This document shows positions 1-8,532 of a DNA stretch of 64,000 bases, piece by piece. Source of the stretch: Streptomyces sp. JB150 (GTDB lineage: Bacteria > Actinomycetota > Actinomycetes > Streptomycetales > Streptomycetaceae); assembly GCF_011193355.1 (NCBI RefSeq), contig NZ_CP049780.1, positions 1,657,582 through 1,721,581 of the forward strand, given 5' to 3'. A program made the position numbers and the translations under genes. Below the pieces are notes generated by a model that did no database searches, had not been told where the DNA came from, and worked only from the letters and a program-made list of their open reading frames with translations. Each line of letters opens with the position of its first letter. Position 1 is the stretch's first letter.

Positions 1-368
1 CGGTGGCGCGCGACGGCGACGGGGAAGCCGTCGGGTTCGTCACCGGGTACCTGCGGCCCGACCGTCCGCGGACCCTGCTCGTGTGGCAGGTGGCCGTCGA
101 CCCCCGCCACCGCAGCCGCGGCATCGCGGCCCGGCTGCTCGACGCGCTGGCCGCCCGGGTCGCGGCCGGCCCGGAGGTGATCTGCGTGGAGACCACGATC
201 ACCCCGGACAACACCGCCTCGGAACGCCTGTTCACCTCGTTCGCCGCCCGGCACGGCGCCCGGGTCGAGCGGGAGGTCCTGTTCGACACCCCGCTGTTCC
301 CGGACGGCCCGCACGACCCCGAAGTCCTCTACCGCATCGGCCCGTTGACCCCCCACCTCTCGCACTGA
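1..368 (+). CDS. ectA: L-2,4-diaminobutyrate N-acetyltransferase EctA (5' end outside window)
   Basis: Second step of ectoine synthesis: acetyl transfer from acetyl-CoA to the 4-amino group of L-2,4-diaminobutyrate in the cytosol. Only the C-terminal part of a GNAT fold is visible, open from the left edge. The acetyl-CoA binding segment reads VAVDPRHRSRGIAARLLDAL, followed by the ETTITPDN stretch seen in EctA proteins. About one third of the usual ~180 residues is missing. The GTG at 3 is internal and not the true start. ectB follows after 13 bases, so identity rests on both motif and context. Confidence 0.93.
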   Translation, partial: VARDGDGEAVGFVTGYLRPDRPRTLLVWQVAVDPRHRSRGIAARLLDALAARVAAGPEVICVETTITPDNTASERLFTSFAARHGARVEREVLFDTPLFPDGPHDPEVLYRIGPLTPHLSH

Positions 369-381
369 GGAGCGATTCGCC

Positions 382-1653
382 GTGACCATCACCCAGCCCG
401 ACCTGAGCGTCTTCGAGACCGTGGAGTCCGAGGTGCGCAGCTACTGCCGCGGCTGGCCCACCGTCTTCGACCGGGCACACGGCAGCCGTATGTACGACGA
501 GGACGGCCACGAGTACCTCGACTTCTTCGCCGGGGCCGGTTCGCTCAACTACGGCCACAACAACCCCGTGCTGAAACGCGCGCTGCTCGACTACCTGGAG
601 CGGGACGGCGTCACCCACGGCCTCGACATGTCGACCACCGCCAAACGCCGCTTCCTGCAGACCTTCCAGGACCTGGTGCTGCGCCCGCGCGACCTGCCGT
701 ACAAGGTCATGTTCCCGGGCCCGACGGGCACCAACGCCGTGGAGTCCGCGCTGAAGCTGGCGCGGAAGGTGAAGGGGCGCGAGGCGATCGTGTCGTTCAC
801 CAACGCCTTCCACGGCATGTCGCTGGGCTCGCTCGCCGTGACCGGCAACGCCTTCAAGCGGGCCGGCGCCGGTATCCCGCTGGTGCACGGCACGCCGATG
901 CCCTTCGACAACTACTTCGACGGCACGGTGCCCGACTTCCTGTGGTTCGAACGGCTGCTGGAGGACCAGGGCTCGGGGCTGAACAAGCCGGCCGCCGTGA
1001 TCGTCGAGACGGTGCAGGGCGAGGGCGGCATCAACGTGGCGCGCGCGGAGTGGCTGCGGGCGCTCGCCGAGCTGTGCGCGCGCCAGGACATGCTGCTCAT
1101 CGTCGACGACATCCAGATGGGGTGCGGCCGCACCGGCGCCTTCTTCTCCTTCGAGGAGGCGGGCATCACCCCGGACATCGTCACCGTCTCCAAGTCCATC
1201 AGCGGCTACGGCCTGCCGATGTCGCTGACCTTGTTCAAGCCGGAGCTGGACATCTGGGAGCCGGGCGAGCACAACGGCACCTTCCGCGGCAACAACCCCG
1301 CCTTCGTCACGGCCAGCGCCGCGCTGGAGACGTACTGGACCGACGGCTCCGCCATGGAGAAGCAGACCCGGGCGCGCGGCGAGCAGGTCGAGCAGGCGCT
1401 GATCGCCGTCACCGAGGAGAACCTGGCCGACGTCAGGGAGTACCGGGGCCGCGGCCTGGTGTGGGGCCTGGAGTTCCACGACAAGGGCCGGGCCGAGCGG
1501 GTCGCGCGCCGCGCCTTCGAACTGGGGCTGCTGATCGAGACCTCCGGCCCGGAGAGCGAGGTCGTCAAGCTGCTGCCCGCCCTGACCATCACCCCGGACG
1601 AGCTGGACGAGGGCCTGACGACGCTGGCCCGCGCCGTCCGCGAGACCCGCTGA
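382..1653 (+). CDS. ectB: Diaminobutyrate--2-oxoglutarate aminotransferase EctB
   Basis: First step of ectoine synthesis: transamination of L-aspartate-4-semialdehyde to L-2,4-diaminobutyrate with glutamate as amino donor. It is a class III, PLP-dependent aminotransferase of 423 residues, full length for the family. The PLP lysine is K271 in VSKSISGYG, and the ring-binding acidic pair D242/D243 lies in IVDDIQMGCGRTG. The GTG start at 382 is chosen because GAGGAG sits nine bases upstream. It is the second gene of the ect operon. Confidence 0.97.
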   Translation: MTITQPDLSVFETVESEVRSYCRGWPTVFDRAHGSRMYDEDGHEYLDFFAGAGSLNYGHNNPVLKRALLDYLERDGVTHGLDMSTTAKRRFLQTFQDLVLRPRDLPYKVMFPGPTGTNAVESALKLARKVKGREAIVSFTNAFHGMSLGSLAVTGNAFKRAGAGIPLVHGTPMPFDNYFDGTVPDFLWFERLLEDQGSGLNKPAAVIVETVQGEGGINVARAEWLRALAELCARQDMLLIVDDIQMGCGRTGAFFSFEEAGITPDIVTVSKSISGYGLPMSLTLFKPELDIWEPGEHNGTFRGNNPAFVTASAALETYWTDGSAMEKQTRARGEQVEQALIAVTEENLADVREYRGRGLVWGLEFHDKGRAERVARRAFELGLLIETSGPESEVVKLLPALTITPDELDEGLTTLARAVRETR

Positions 1654-1783
1654 TCCCATGAATCCCTGGGTCCTGGGCCCTCAGTCCTGAGCCCTGAGTC
1701 CTGAGCTTCGGCCGGCCCCGTCGGCCCGCCGGCTCACCGGACCCCCGTACGCCCGACCGCTATCCAGGAGGTATCGCTCCACC
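1654..1783. repeat. ectB-ectC spacer with short heptad repeats
   Basis: This 130-base spacer is unusually long for an ect operon. At about 1673-1706 it contains degenerate 7-base repeats of the type TCCTGAG/CCCTGAG/GTCCTGA. No ORF with a ribosome site was seen. AGGAGG near its end (1767-1772) serves ectC. The repeats could form weak stem structures, but no function is visible. Confidence 0.45.
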
Positions 1784-2188
1784 GTGATCGTCCGTTCGTT
1801 CAAGGAGATCGAAGGCACCGACCGGCACGTGAAGGCCGCGTCCGGGACGTGGGAGAGCAAACGCATCGTCCTCGCCCGGGAGAGGGTCGGCTTCTCGCTG
1901 CACGAGACGGTCCTCTACGCCGGCACGGAGACGTCGATGTGGTACGCCAACCACATCGAGGCCGTGGTCTGCGTCGAGGGCGAGGCCGAGCTGACCGACC
2001 ACGAGACCGGGCGGACGTACACCATCACGCCCGGGACCATGTACCTCCTCGACGGGCACGAGCGGCACACGCTGCGCGTCAAGGAGGACTTCCGCTGCAT
2101 CTGCGTGTTCAACCCGCCGGTGACCGGACGGGAGGACCACGACGAGAACGGCGTCTACCCACTGCTCACCGAACCCGAGGAGGTGTGA
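1784..2188 (+). CDS. ectC: L-ectoine synthase EctC
   Basis: Cyclises N4-acetyl-2,4-diaminobutyrate to ectoine. It is a small cupin protein of 134 residues, standard length, with the family opening [18 protein letters not shown] and the cupin segment [18 protein letters not shown] followed by [14 protein letters not shown]. The GTG start is preceded by AGGAGG at a good distance. It ends six bases before ectD, and its last codons carry the ectD ribosome site, so translation of the two is probably coupled. Confidence 0.96.
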   Translation: MIVRSFKEIEGTDRHVKAASGTWESKRIVLARERVGFSLHETVLYAGTETSMWYANHIEAVVCVEGEAELTDHETGRTYTITPGTMYLLDGHERHTLRVKEDFRCICVFNPPVTGREDHDENGVYPLLTEPEEV

Positions 2189-2194
2189 CGACCC

Positions 2195-3124
2195 ATGACC
2201 ACCACCACGACCACCACCGCCGCGACCACCACCGCGCAGCCGACCGTCACCGACCTCTACCCGACCCGGGGCACCAGCGAGGTGCTGATCCCGCGCCAGG
2301 ACCCGGTCGTCTGGGGCGCCCCCGACGCGCCCGGTCCGTTCGGTCCGGCCGATCTCGAGGCGTTCGAGCGCGACGGCTTCCTCGCCATCGACCAGCTGAT
2401 CACCGAGGACGAGGTGGCCGTCTACCGGCGGGAGCTGGAGCGGCTGGTCACCGACCCGGAGATCCGCGCCGACGAGCGCTCGATCGTCGAGCCGAAGTCG
2501 AAGGAGATCCGGTCCGTCTTCGAGGTGCACCGGATCAGCGAGGTGTTCGCCAACCTGGTCCGGGACGAGCGGGTCGTCGGCCGCGCCCGGCAGATCCTCG
2601 GCTCGGACGTCTACGTCCACCAGTCACGGATCAACGTCAAGCCCGGCTTCGGCGCGAGCGGCTTCTACTGGCACTCGGACTTCGAGACCTGGCACGCCGA
2701 GGACGGCCTGCCGAACATGCGGACGGTGTCCGTCTCGATCGCGCTGACCGAGAACTACGACACCAACGGCGGGCTGATGATCATGCCCGGCTCGCACAAG
2801 ACGTTCCTGGGCTGTGCGGGCGAGACACCGAAGGACAACTACAAGAAGTCGCTCCAGATGCAGGACGCGGGCACCCCGTCCGACGAGGCGCTGACCAAGC
2901 TGGCCTCCGAGTACGGCATCCGGCTGTTCACCGGCAAGGCCGGCTCGGCGACCTGGTTCGACTGCAACGCCATGCACGGCTCCGGCGACAACATCACGCC
3001 GTTCCCGCGCAGCAACGTCTTCATCGTGTTCAACAGCGTGGAGAACACGGCGGTCGAGCCGTTCGCGGCGCCGGTGCGGCGGCCCGAGTTCATCGGGGCG
3101 CGCGACTTCACGCCGGTGCGCTGA
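2195..3124 (+). CDS. ectD: Ectoine 5-hydroxylase EctD
   Basis: Fe(II)/2-oxoglutarate dioxygenase of the PhyH family that converts ectoine to 5-hydroxyectoine, used against heat and salt stress. It is 309 residues long. The iron ligands are visible: H160 and D162 in FYWHSDFETW, and H261 in DCNAMHGSGDN. The N-terminus is a run of threonines (residues 2-13), which looks like an unstructured extension. The ribosome site GAGGAGG lies inside the end of ectC. A strong hairpin follows the gene. Confidence 0.96.
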   Translation: MTTTTTTTAATTTAQPTVTDLYPTRGTSEVLIPRQDPVVWGAPDAPGPFGPADLEAFERDGFLAIDQLITEDEVAVYRRELERLVTDPEIRADERSIVEPKSKEIRSVFEVHRISEVFANLVRDERVVGRARQILGSDVYVHQSRINVKPGFGASGFYWHSDFETWHAEDGLPNMRTVSVSIALTENYDTNGGLMIMPGSHKTFLGCAGETPKDNYKKSLQMQDAGTPSDEALTKLASEYGIRLFTGKAGSATWFDCNAMHGSGDNITPFPRSNVFIVFNSVENTAVEPFAAPVRRPEFIGARDFTPVR

Positions 3125-3143
3125 CGCGGCAGGCGTACGGGAT

Positions 3144-3184
3144 ACGGGAGCGGGCGGTGTCCTCGGGACGCCGCCCGCTCCCGT
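3144..3184. terminator. Bidirectional terminator between ectD and the minus-strand aminotransferase
   Basis: Perfect 14-base inverted repeat ACGGGAGCGGGCGG / CCGCCCGCTCCCGT around a 13-base loop that itself holds GTCC-TCG-GGAC. It lies between two converging genes (ectD ending at 3124 and the gene ending at 3192), so it can stop transcription from both sides. There is no long T run, as is usual in Streptomyces. Confidence 0.85.
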
Positions 3185-3191
3185 GTCGTGC

Positions 3192-4253
3192 TCAGCCGGC
3201 CAGCGCGTCCAGCAGCCGGTCCACGTCCGCGGCCGTGTTGTACAGGTGGAAGGCGGCGCGCAGGTTGCCCGCGCGGTCGGACACCTCGACGCCCGCCTCG
3301 CTCAGCCCGGGCTGGCGGGAGCCGAGGCCGGGCACGGAGACGATCGCCGACCCGGGAGCGGGCACGGGCTCGTGGCCGAGGCGCGCGAGCCCGGCCCGGA
3401 AGCGGTCGGCGAGCGCCACGTCGTGGGCGTGCACGGTGGCCACGCCGGCCTCCTCGATCAGCTCCAGGGAGCGGCGCAGACCGGCGAAGGTGAACAGGGC
3501 CGGGGTGAGGTCGAACCGCCGGGCGCTGCGGGCGTACTCGGTCACCGGGCCGTAGGTGCTGTCCCACGGGCGCTCCCCGGCGACCCAGCCCGCCAGCAGC
3601 GGGGTGAGCCCTCCGAAGTCCTCGGGGACGACGAGGAAGGCGGCGCCGTGCGGGCCGAGCAGCCACTTGAAGGAGACGGAGGCGCCGAAGTCGTCGGCGG
3701 CGGCGTCCATCGGGAGCCATCCGGCGGCCTGGGAGTAGTCGACGTAGGTGCGTGCCCCGTGGGCGCGGGCGGCCTCCCGCAGGGCGGAGAGGTCGGCGAT
3801 CCGTCCGTCGGCGGACTGGACGGCGCTGACCGCGACGAGCGCGGTGCCGGGGCGGACGGACTCGGCGATCCGCTCCAGCGGGACGGTGCGGACCTTGAGG
3901 TCGCCGCGGACGTGGAACGCGTTGAGCACGGAGGTGAAGTCGTCCTCCGCGGTCAGCACTTCGGCGCCGGCGGGCAGGGAGGCGGCGATCAGTCCGGTGT
4001 GCGCGGCGACCGACGCGCCCAGGGCGACCCGGGTCACCGGGACGCCGGCCAGCCGGGCGTAGGCGGCCCGGCACGCCTCGACGTCCTCGTACAGCGGGGT
4101 CAGCGGCCGGCCCTCGGCCCGCAGCAGCGCCGCCTCGTGCAGGGCGGTGACGGCGCGGGCGGGCAGCAGGCTGTTGCTGGCGGTGTTCAGGAAGGTGGTC
4201 GCGGAGCTGAACTCGGCACGGACGAGGGCGTCGAGGGCGCTGGTGGTCTCCAT
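3192..4253 (-). CDS. Class V PLP-dependent aminotransferase
   Basis: A 353-residue PLP enzyme of the cysteine desulfurase/isopenicillin-epimerase-like fold type I group. The likely PLP lysine is in VSFKWLLGPHG, preceded by YVDYSQAAGWLPMDA with the PLP aspartate. The substrate is unknown. It resembles the EgtE/IPN-epimerase-like branch more than SufS, and it lacks the RVGHHC cysteine loop of the true SufS encoded at 59-60 kb. The start at 4253 gives METTSALD; an in-frame ATG at 4289 would add 12 residues, and neither has a strong ribosome site. It converges on ectD and has no obvious operon partner. Confidence 0.8.
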   Translation of the reverse strand: METTSALDALVRAEFSSATTFLNTASNSLLPARAVTALHEAALLRAEGRPLTPLYEDVEACRAAYARLAGVPVTRVALGASVAAHTGLIAASLPAGAEVLTAEDDFTSVLNAFHVRGDLKVRTVPLERIAESVRPGTALVAVSAVQSADGRIADLSALREAARAHGARTYVDYSQAAGWLPMDAAADDFGASVSFKWLLGPHGAAFLVVPEDFGGLTPLLAGWVAGERPWDSTYGPVTEYARSARRFDLTPALFTFAGLRRSLELIEEAGVATVHAHDVALADRFRAGLARLGHEPVPAPGSAIVSVPGLGSRQPGLSEAGVEVSDRAGNLRAAFHLYNTAADVDRLLDALAG

Positions 4254-4381
4254 GAGTCCACTCTGGGCCCCCGGCCTGCCCTCGTCCATTGCGACTTTTT
4301 ACGCGGTTTCTCTAAGCGTTCCTTATGAGTCCGCGTGCGTCCGCGCGGACCTGCGGCTTTCGCCGGCCGGCCAGGACAGCT

Positions 4382-4435
4382 GGGGCAGCCAGGACCGCCG
4401 GGGCAGCCAGGACCGCCGGGGCAGCCAGGACCGCT
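4382..4435. repeat. Three tandem copies of an 18-base unit
   Basis: The unit GGGGCAGCCAGGACCGCC is repeated three times without gaps; only the last base of the third copy differs. It ends inside the stop codon of the minus-strand DsbA gene, so the repeat is the immediate 3' flank of that gene. Copy number of such units often varies between strains. Confidence 0.8.
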
Positions 4436-5150
4436 AGGACGGCTGGGGCACGGCGCAGCCGTCCGGGCCGCACGCGTCGGCGTCCCCCCGGTCGAGCAGG
4501 GTGAGCGGCGAGCGCTCGCCCCAGGCCTGGCGGAGCGCCTGGGCGAAGACCTCGGCGGGCTGCGCGCCGGAGATGCCGTACTTGCGGTCGAGCACGAAGA
4601 ACGGCACCCCGGTGGCGCCGAGCCGGGCGGCCTCCTGCTCGTCGGCGCGGACCTCGTCGGCGTAGGCCTCGGGGTCGGCGAGCACGGCACGGGCCTCGGC
4701 GGCGTCCAGGCCGGCGTCGGCGGCGATCGCGACGAGCCGCTCGGTGTCCGCGAAGACGGACTCCTCCTCGGCGAAGTTCGCCTCGTACAGCCGCTGGATC
4801 AGCTCGCCCTGGCGGCCGTACCGCTTGGCGTGGTGGAGCAGCCGGTGCATGTCGAAGGTGTTGCCGTGGTCCCGGCCGCGGGTGCGGTAGGCCAGGCCCT
4901 CGGCCGCCGCCTGGGTGCCCAGGTTGTCCTCGGCGGCCTGGGCCTGCTCCTCGGAGATGCCGTACTTGCGGGCCAGCATCGCGACGACGGGTCCGGTGTC
5001 GCCCTTCGGGCGGTCGGGGTCCAGCTCGAAGGAGCGGTGCACCACCTCGACCTCGTCGCGGTGCGGGAAGGCCGCCAGCGCCTTCTCGAAGCGGGCCTTG
5101 CCCACGTAACACCAGGGACAGGCGATGTCGCTCCAGATTTCGACGCGCAT
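4434..5150 (-). CDS. DsbA family oxidoreductase, FrnE type
   Basis: Thioredoxin-fold protein of 238 residues with an N-terminal active site CPWC (C11-C14) in WSDIACPWCYVGK and the helical insertion typical of FrnE/2-hydroxychromene-2-carboxylate isomerase-like proteins. The later GVPFFVLDRKYGISGAQPAE contains the cis-proline. There is no signal peptide, so it acts in the cytosol, probably in thiol redox or polyketide tailoring-like chemistry; the exact substrate is unknown. The C-terminus adds a cysteine-containing tail (DACGPDGCAVPQPS). The ATG at 5150 starts the conserved domain directly. Confidence 0.85.
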   Translation of the reverse strand: MRVEIWSDIACPWCYVGKARFEKALAAFPHRDEVEVVHRSFELDPDRPKGDTGPVVAMLARKYGISEEQAQAAEDNLGTQAAAEGLAYRTRGRDHGNTFDMHRLLHHAKRYGRQGELIQRLYEANFAEEESVFADTERLVAIAADAGLDAAEARAVLADPEAYADEVRADEQEAARLGATGVPFFVLDRKYGISGAQPAEVFAQALRQAWGERSPLTLLDRGDADACGPDGCAVPQPS

Positions 5151-5240
5151 GGTCTCGGCTCTCCAGCTCAGTGGTTCACGGAGGACGGATGTCCCCGAAA
5201 GTACGTGAACATTCAAACGCCGGGATCCATTCCGCCGAGA

Positions 5241-5300
5241 AGGGGCGCGGGGGAACCGCGCGAGCGACCGCACACGACCGGCAGCCCGGATCCCGCCGCA
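5241..5300. repeat. Streptomyces intergenic repeat, copy 1
   Basis: The segment begins AGGGGCGCGGGGGAACCGCG and continues as a GC-rich stretch rich in GACCG. It resembles the short element found scattered between Streptomyces genes (recalled from the genus). A second copy with the same core (GGGGGCGCGGGCAACCGCGCG) lies at about 45611-45660. It sits between the DsbA gene and the 3' end of the aldehyde dehydrogenase gene. Confidence 0.55.
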
Positions 5301-5311
5301 CCCCCACGTCG

Positions 5312-6844
5312 CTACCGCTCCAGCACCCCGTTGAACCGCCGGGGCAGCCCGAGCGGATTCTCGTCCCGCAGCTCCGGCGGCAGCAGCGCCTCGGGCGCCC
5401 CCTGGTAGACGACGGGCCGCAGCCACCGCTCGATGGCGGTCCCGCCCACGGACGTCGAGGTCGAGGTGGTGGCGGGGTAGGGCCCGCCGTGGTGCTGCGC
5501 CGGCGCGACGGCGACCCCGGTCGGCCACCCGTTCACCAGGACCCGTCCGGCGAGCGGCGTCAGCTCGGCGAGGATCTCCGGACCCCGGCCCTCCCCCGCC
5601 GCCTCGGCCGAGGACAGGTGCACGGTCGCCGTGAGGTTGCCGGGCAGCCGGGACAGCACGGTGTTCGCCTCGGCCTCGTCCCGGTAACGGGCGACGACGG
5701 TCACCGGCCCGAAGCACTCCTCCAGCAGCAGGTCGTGCTCGCCCTCGGCGGCCAGCCGGCTCGCAGGGACGGTCAGGAAGCCGGGGCTGACGGTGTGCTC
5801 CCCGCCCTCGCCCGGCGTCACCGGCGCCTCCACGTCCGGCAGCTGGGCCCGCTCGGCGACGCCCGCGACGAAGTTGTCCCGCATCCGGTGATCGAGCAGC
5901 ACCCCGGCGTCGACGGCGCTCACGGCCTCGGCGAGCGACTTGACCAGCTGGTCGCCGGCGTCGCCCGCCGGGGCCAGGACCAGTCCGGGCTTCACGCAGA
6001 ACTGGCCGACACCGAGGGTCATCGACCCGGCGAGCCCGCTGCCGATCGCCTCGGCGCGCTCGGCCGCCGCGGCCTCGGTGACGAGGACCGGGTTGAGGGA
6101 GCCCAGCTCACCGTGGAAGGGGATGGGCACGGGCCGCGCGGCGGCCGCGTCGAAGAGGGCACGGCCGCCCCGTACGGATCCGGTGAAGCCGGCCGCGGCG
6201 ATCAGCGGGTGCTTGATCAGCTCGACGCCCGCCTCGAAGCCGTGCACCAGGCCCACCACCCCGGCGGGGACGCCGTGCTCGGCGGCGGCCTCCCGCAGCA
6301 CCGCGGCGACCTGCTCGGACAGCGCCGGGTGGTCGGGGTGGGCCTTGACGACGACGGGGCAGCCCGCGGCGAGCGCGCTCGCGGTGTCACCGCCGGCGAC
6401 GGAGAACGCGAAGGGGAAGTTGGAGGCGGAGTAGACGGCGACGACACCGAGCGGGACCTTGTAGCGGCGCAGGTCCGGGATGGGCGGGGTGGCGGTGTCG
6501 TCGGGGTGGTTGATGACGACGTCGAGGTAGGCGCCCTCGTCGACGATGTCCGCGAAGGCGCGCAGCTGGTAGCAGGTGCGGGCGAGTTCGCCGGTGAGGC
6601 GGACCGGGCCGAGCGCGGTCTCGGCGTCGGCGGTCTCGACGAGCCGGTCCCGGGCGGCGTCGAGGCGGTCGGCGGCGGTGCGCAGGAAGGCGGCGCGGAC
6701 CGTGCGGTCGGTCAGGGCGCCGCGGGTCTCGTGCGCGGCGCGGACGGCGGCGTCCACCTCCTGGGCTGTGGCCTCCACCGCAACCTGTTCCCGCTGCTTC
6801 CCGGTACGGGGGTCGACACTCCAGACTGGTGCTGCTGCCACCAC
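5312..6844 (-). CDS. Alpha-ketoglutarate semialdehyde (2,5-dioxovalerate) dehydrogenase
   Basis: NAD(P)+-dependent aldehyde dehydrogenase of 510 residues. The catalytic cysteine is C283 in VGQFCVKPG, the general-base glutamate is E246 in FHGELGSLNP, and K167 (PVVVKAHP) is the cofactor lysine. The FHGELGSLNP form is typical of the 2,5-dioxovalerate dehydrogenases that end oxidative uronate and pentose pathways. The GTG at 6844 is chosen because GGGAGG lies just upstream; a longer in-frame reading would run through the operator. It is divergent from the IclR gene, which probably controls it. It would finish the Udh/KdgD route encoded at 34-36 kb. Confidence 0.85.
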   Translation of the reverse strand: MVAAAPVWSVDPRTGKQREQVAVEATAQEVDAAVRAAHETRGALTDRTVRAAFLRTAADRLDAARDRLVETADAETALGPVRLTGELARTCYQLRAFADIVDEGAYLDVVINHPDDTATPPIPDLRRYKVPLGVVAVYSASNFPFAFSVAGGDTASALAAGCPVVVKAHPDHPALSEQVAAVLREAAAEHGVPAGVVGLVHGFEAGVELIKHPLIAAAGFTGSVRGGRALFDAAAARPVPIPFHGELGSLNPVLVTEAAAAERAEAIGSGLAGSMTLGVGQFCVKPGLVLAPAGDAGDQLVKSLAEAVSAVDAGVLLDHRMRDNFVAGVAERAQLPDVEAPVTPGEGGEHTVSPGFLTVPASRLAAEGEHDLLLEECFGPVTVVARYRDEAEANTVLSRLPGNLTATVHLSSAEAAGEGRGPEILAELTPLAGRVLVNGWPTGVAVAPAQHHGGPYPATTSTSTSVGGTAIERWLRPVVYQGAPEALLPPELRDENPLGLPRRFNGVLER

Positions 6845-6880
6845 GGGTCCCTCCCAGTATGTCTCCCGCCCGGCAGGGGC

Positions 6881-6896
6881 GTTCGATATACTGAAC
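6881..6896. promoter_or_regulatory. Likely IclR operator/promoter overlap
   Basis: The imperfect palindrome GTTCGATATACTGAAC lies between the divergent aldehyde dehydrogenase and iclR genes. GTTC/GAAC arms flank a TATA core, and TATACT (6887-6892) could serve as the -10 of the rightward gene. Location and symmetry fit an autoregulated IclR-type site. A related sequence lies upstream of kdgD at 35149-35164. Confidence 0.55.
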
Positions 6897-6957
6897 ACTG
6901 TCTCTGATGATGAACGATCGAGAGACTATTTCCCGTCCAACGAAGGGGTCAAGGGCG

Positions 6958-7731
6958 ATGTCGGCAGGCGAGACGGGCGGCGGAGCGCAGGTCAAGTCGG
7001 CGGTGCGGACGGTGGAGCTGCTGGAGTACTTCGCGGCCCGCCCCGGTATGCACTCCCTCGCGTCGGTCCAGGAGGCCGTCGGGTACCCGAAGTCCAGCCT
7101 GTACATGCTGCTGCGCACCCTCGTCGAACTCGGCTGGGTGGAGACCGACGCGACCGGCACCCGGTACGGCATCGGGGTGCGCGCGCTGCTGGTCGGCACC
7201 TCCTACATCGACGGCGACGAGGTCGTCGCGGTCGCCCGGCCCACCCTGGACCGGCTCTCCGACGACACCACCGAGACCATCCACCTGGCCCGCCTCGACG
7301 GCACCAACGTCGTCTATCTGGCAACCCGTCAGTCCCAGCACTACCTGCGCCCGTTCACCCGGGTCGGCCGGCGCCTGCCCGCCCACTCGACCTCCCTCGG
7401 CAAGGCGCTGCTGAGCACCTACAGCGACGAGCAGGTCCGCAAGATGCTCCCGGAGACGCTGCCCGCGCTCACCGAGAACACCATCACCGACCGCGAGAAG
7501 CTCATCGAGGAGCTGCACCAGGTGCGGGAGCAGGGGTACGCCGTCGACCGCGAGGAGAACACGCTGGGCCTGCGCTGCTTCGGCGTGGCGATCCCCTACC
7601 GCACCCCGGCCCGCGACGCGATCAGCTGCTCCATCCCGGTCGCCCGGCTCACGCCCGCGCACGAACAGATGGTGAAGGACGCCCTGTTCGACGCCCGGGA
7701 CCGGCTCACCCTGGCGACGCGGAGGCTCTGA
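6958..7731 (+). CDS. IclR family transcriptional regulator
   Basis: A 257-residue regulator. The N-terminal winged HTH reads SAVRTVELLEYFAARPGMHSL followed by YPKSSLYMLLRTLVELGW. The C-terminal IclR effector domain contains THSLGKALLS-like AHSTSLGKALLST and ends in the usual DRLTLATRRL. The ATG at 6958 has AAGGGG upstream; an in-frame ATG at 6907 would add 17 residues that overlap the promoter. Divergence from the semialdehyde dehydrogenase suggests it senses a uronate-pathway intermediate and controls pectin and uronate use. That target is inference. Confidence 0.88.
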   Translation: MSAGETGGGAQVKSAVRTVELLEYFAARPGMHSLASVQEAVGYPKSSLYMLLRTLVELGWVETDATGTRYGIGVRALLVGTSYIDGDEVVAVARPTLDRLSDDTTETIHLARLDGTNVVYLATRQSQHYLRPFTRVGRRLPAHSTSLGKALLSTYSDEQVRKMLPETLPALTENTITDREKLIEELHQVREQGYAVDREENTLGLRCFGVAIPYRTPARDAISCSIPVARLTPAHEQMVKDALFDARDRLTLATRRL

Positions 7732-7733
7732 CC

Positions 7734-8207
7734 GTGCAGGTGGCGCTCCGGCCCGTCCACGACAGCGACCTGCCGGTCTTCTACCGGCAGCTCAACGACC
7801 CCGAGTCCCTGCGGATGGCCGCGTTCACCCCGCCGGACCCGGCCGACCGGTCCGCCTTCGAGGAGCACTGGCGGCGGGTGCGCGCGTCGGCCGACGTGCA
7901 CGCCCGCACGGTGCTGCTCGACGGTGACGTGGTGGGCAGCGCGGCCGTCTACGGGGTGCCCGGCGAACGCGAGGTCACCTACTGGGTGGACCGCGCCTAC
8001 TGGGGCCGCGGCGTGGCCACCACCGCGCTGCGCGCCCTGCTCGCCGAGGTCCCCGAACGCCCGCTGTACGCCCGCGCGGCGGCCGACAACGCCGGGTCGC
8101 TGCGCGTGCTGGCCCGCTGCGGCTTCCGGGAGACCGCCCGGGAGCGGGATTACGCGGCCGGGCGCGGCGAGGAGATCGAGGAAGTGGTGCTCCGGCTGGC
8201 GGAGTGA
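7734..8207 (+). CDS. GNAT family N-acetyltransferase
   Basis: A 157-residue acetyltransferase of the RimJ/RimL-like class. It opens VALRPVHDSDLPVFYRQLND, has the acetyl-CoA loop YWGRGVATTALRALL, and ends with AADNAGSLRVLARCGFRE. GTG at 7734 starts two bases after the iclR stop, so the two are cotranscribed. The substrate is unknown. Confidence 0.85.
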   Translation: MQVALRPVHDSDLPVFYRQLNDPESLRMAAFTPPDPADRSAFEEHWRRVRASADVHARTVLLDGDVVGSAAVYGVPGEREVTYWVDRAYWGRGVATTALRALLAEVPERPLYARAAADNAGSLRVLARCGFRETARERDYAAGRGEEIEEVVLRLAE

Positions 8208-8532
8208 CCCCGCGGCGCGGCTCTCCCCCGCGCGGCGGAGGCGGATCGTCGCGGGGCAGGAGGCGGGCGGCGCGCTCCGCGCGGGAGCGTGGCGGCATGA
8301 CGCACACAGTCACCGGTTCCGCCCGGACCGCCGGCTCCCCCGGCCCGTCCGCCTCGCCGGGCTCCCCGGCCTCGTCGGCCTCCCCCGCCTTGTCGGGCCC
8401 CGGCCTCGTCGGGCTTCCCCGCCTCGCCTGCCTTGCCGGCCTCGCCCGCCTCGGCCGCCTCGGCCTCGCCCGCCGTACCGGCGTCCCCCGCCGCCCTCGG
8501 CCGGCCGCGCCGGATTATGCGCGCCGTCGCCC
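8208..8532. other. Low-complexity gap replacing the start of a response-regulator gene
   Basis: No convincing gene start is seen in these 325 bases. From about 8325 to 8515 the sequence is a degenerate run of GCCTCG/CCCGCC/GGCCTC units with no balanced codon pattern. It sits exactly where the receiver domain of the downstream LuxR-type regulator should be, so it looks like decayed or replacement DNA. Confidence 0.6.

Noticed and set aside
3..5. GTG as the start of EctA
   Set aside because: The domain would begin in the middle of the GNAT fold; the gene is simply cut by the window edge.
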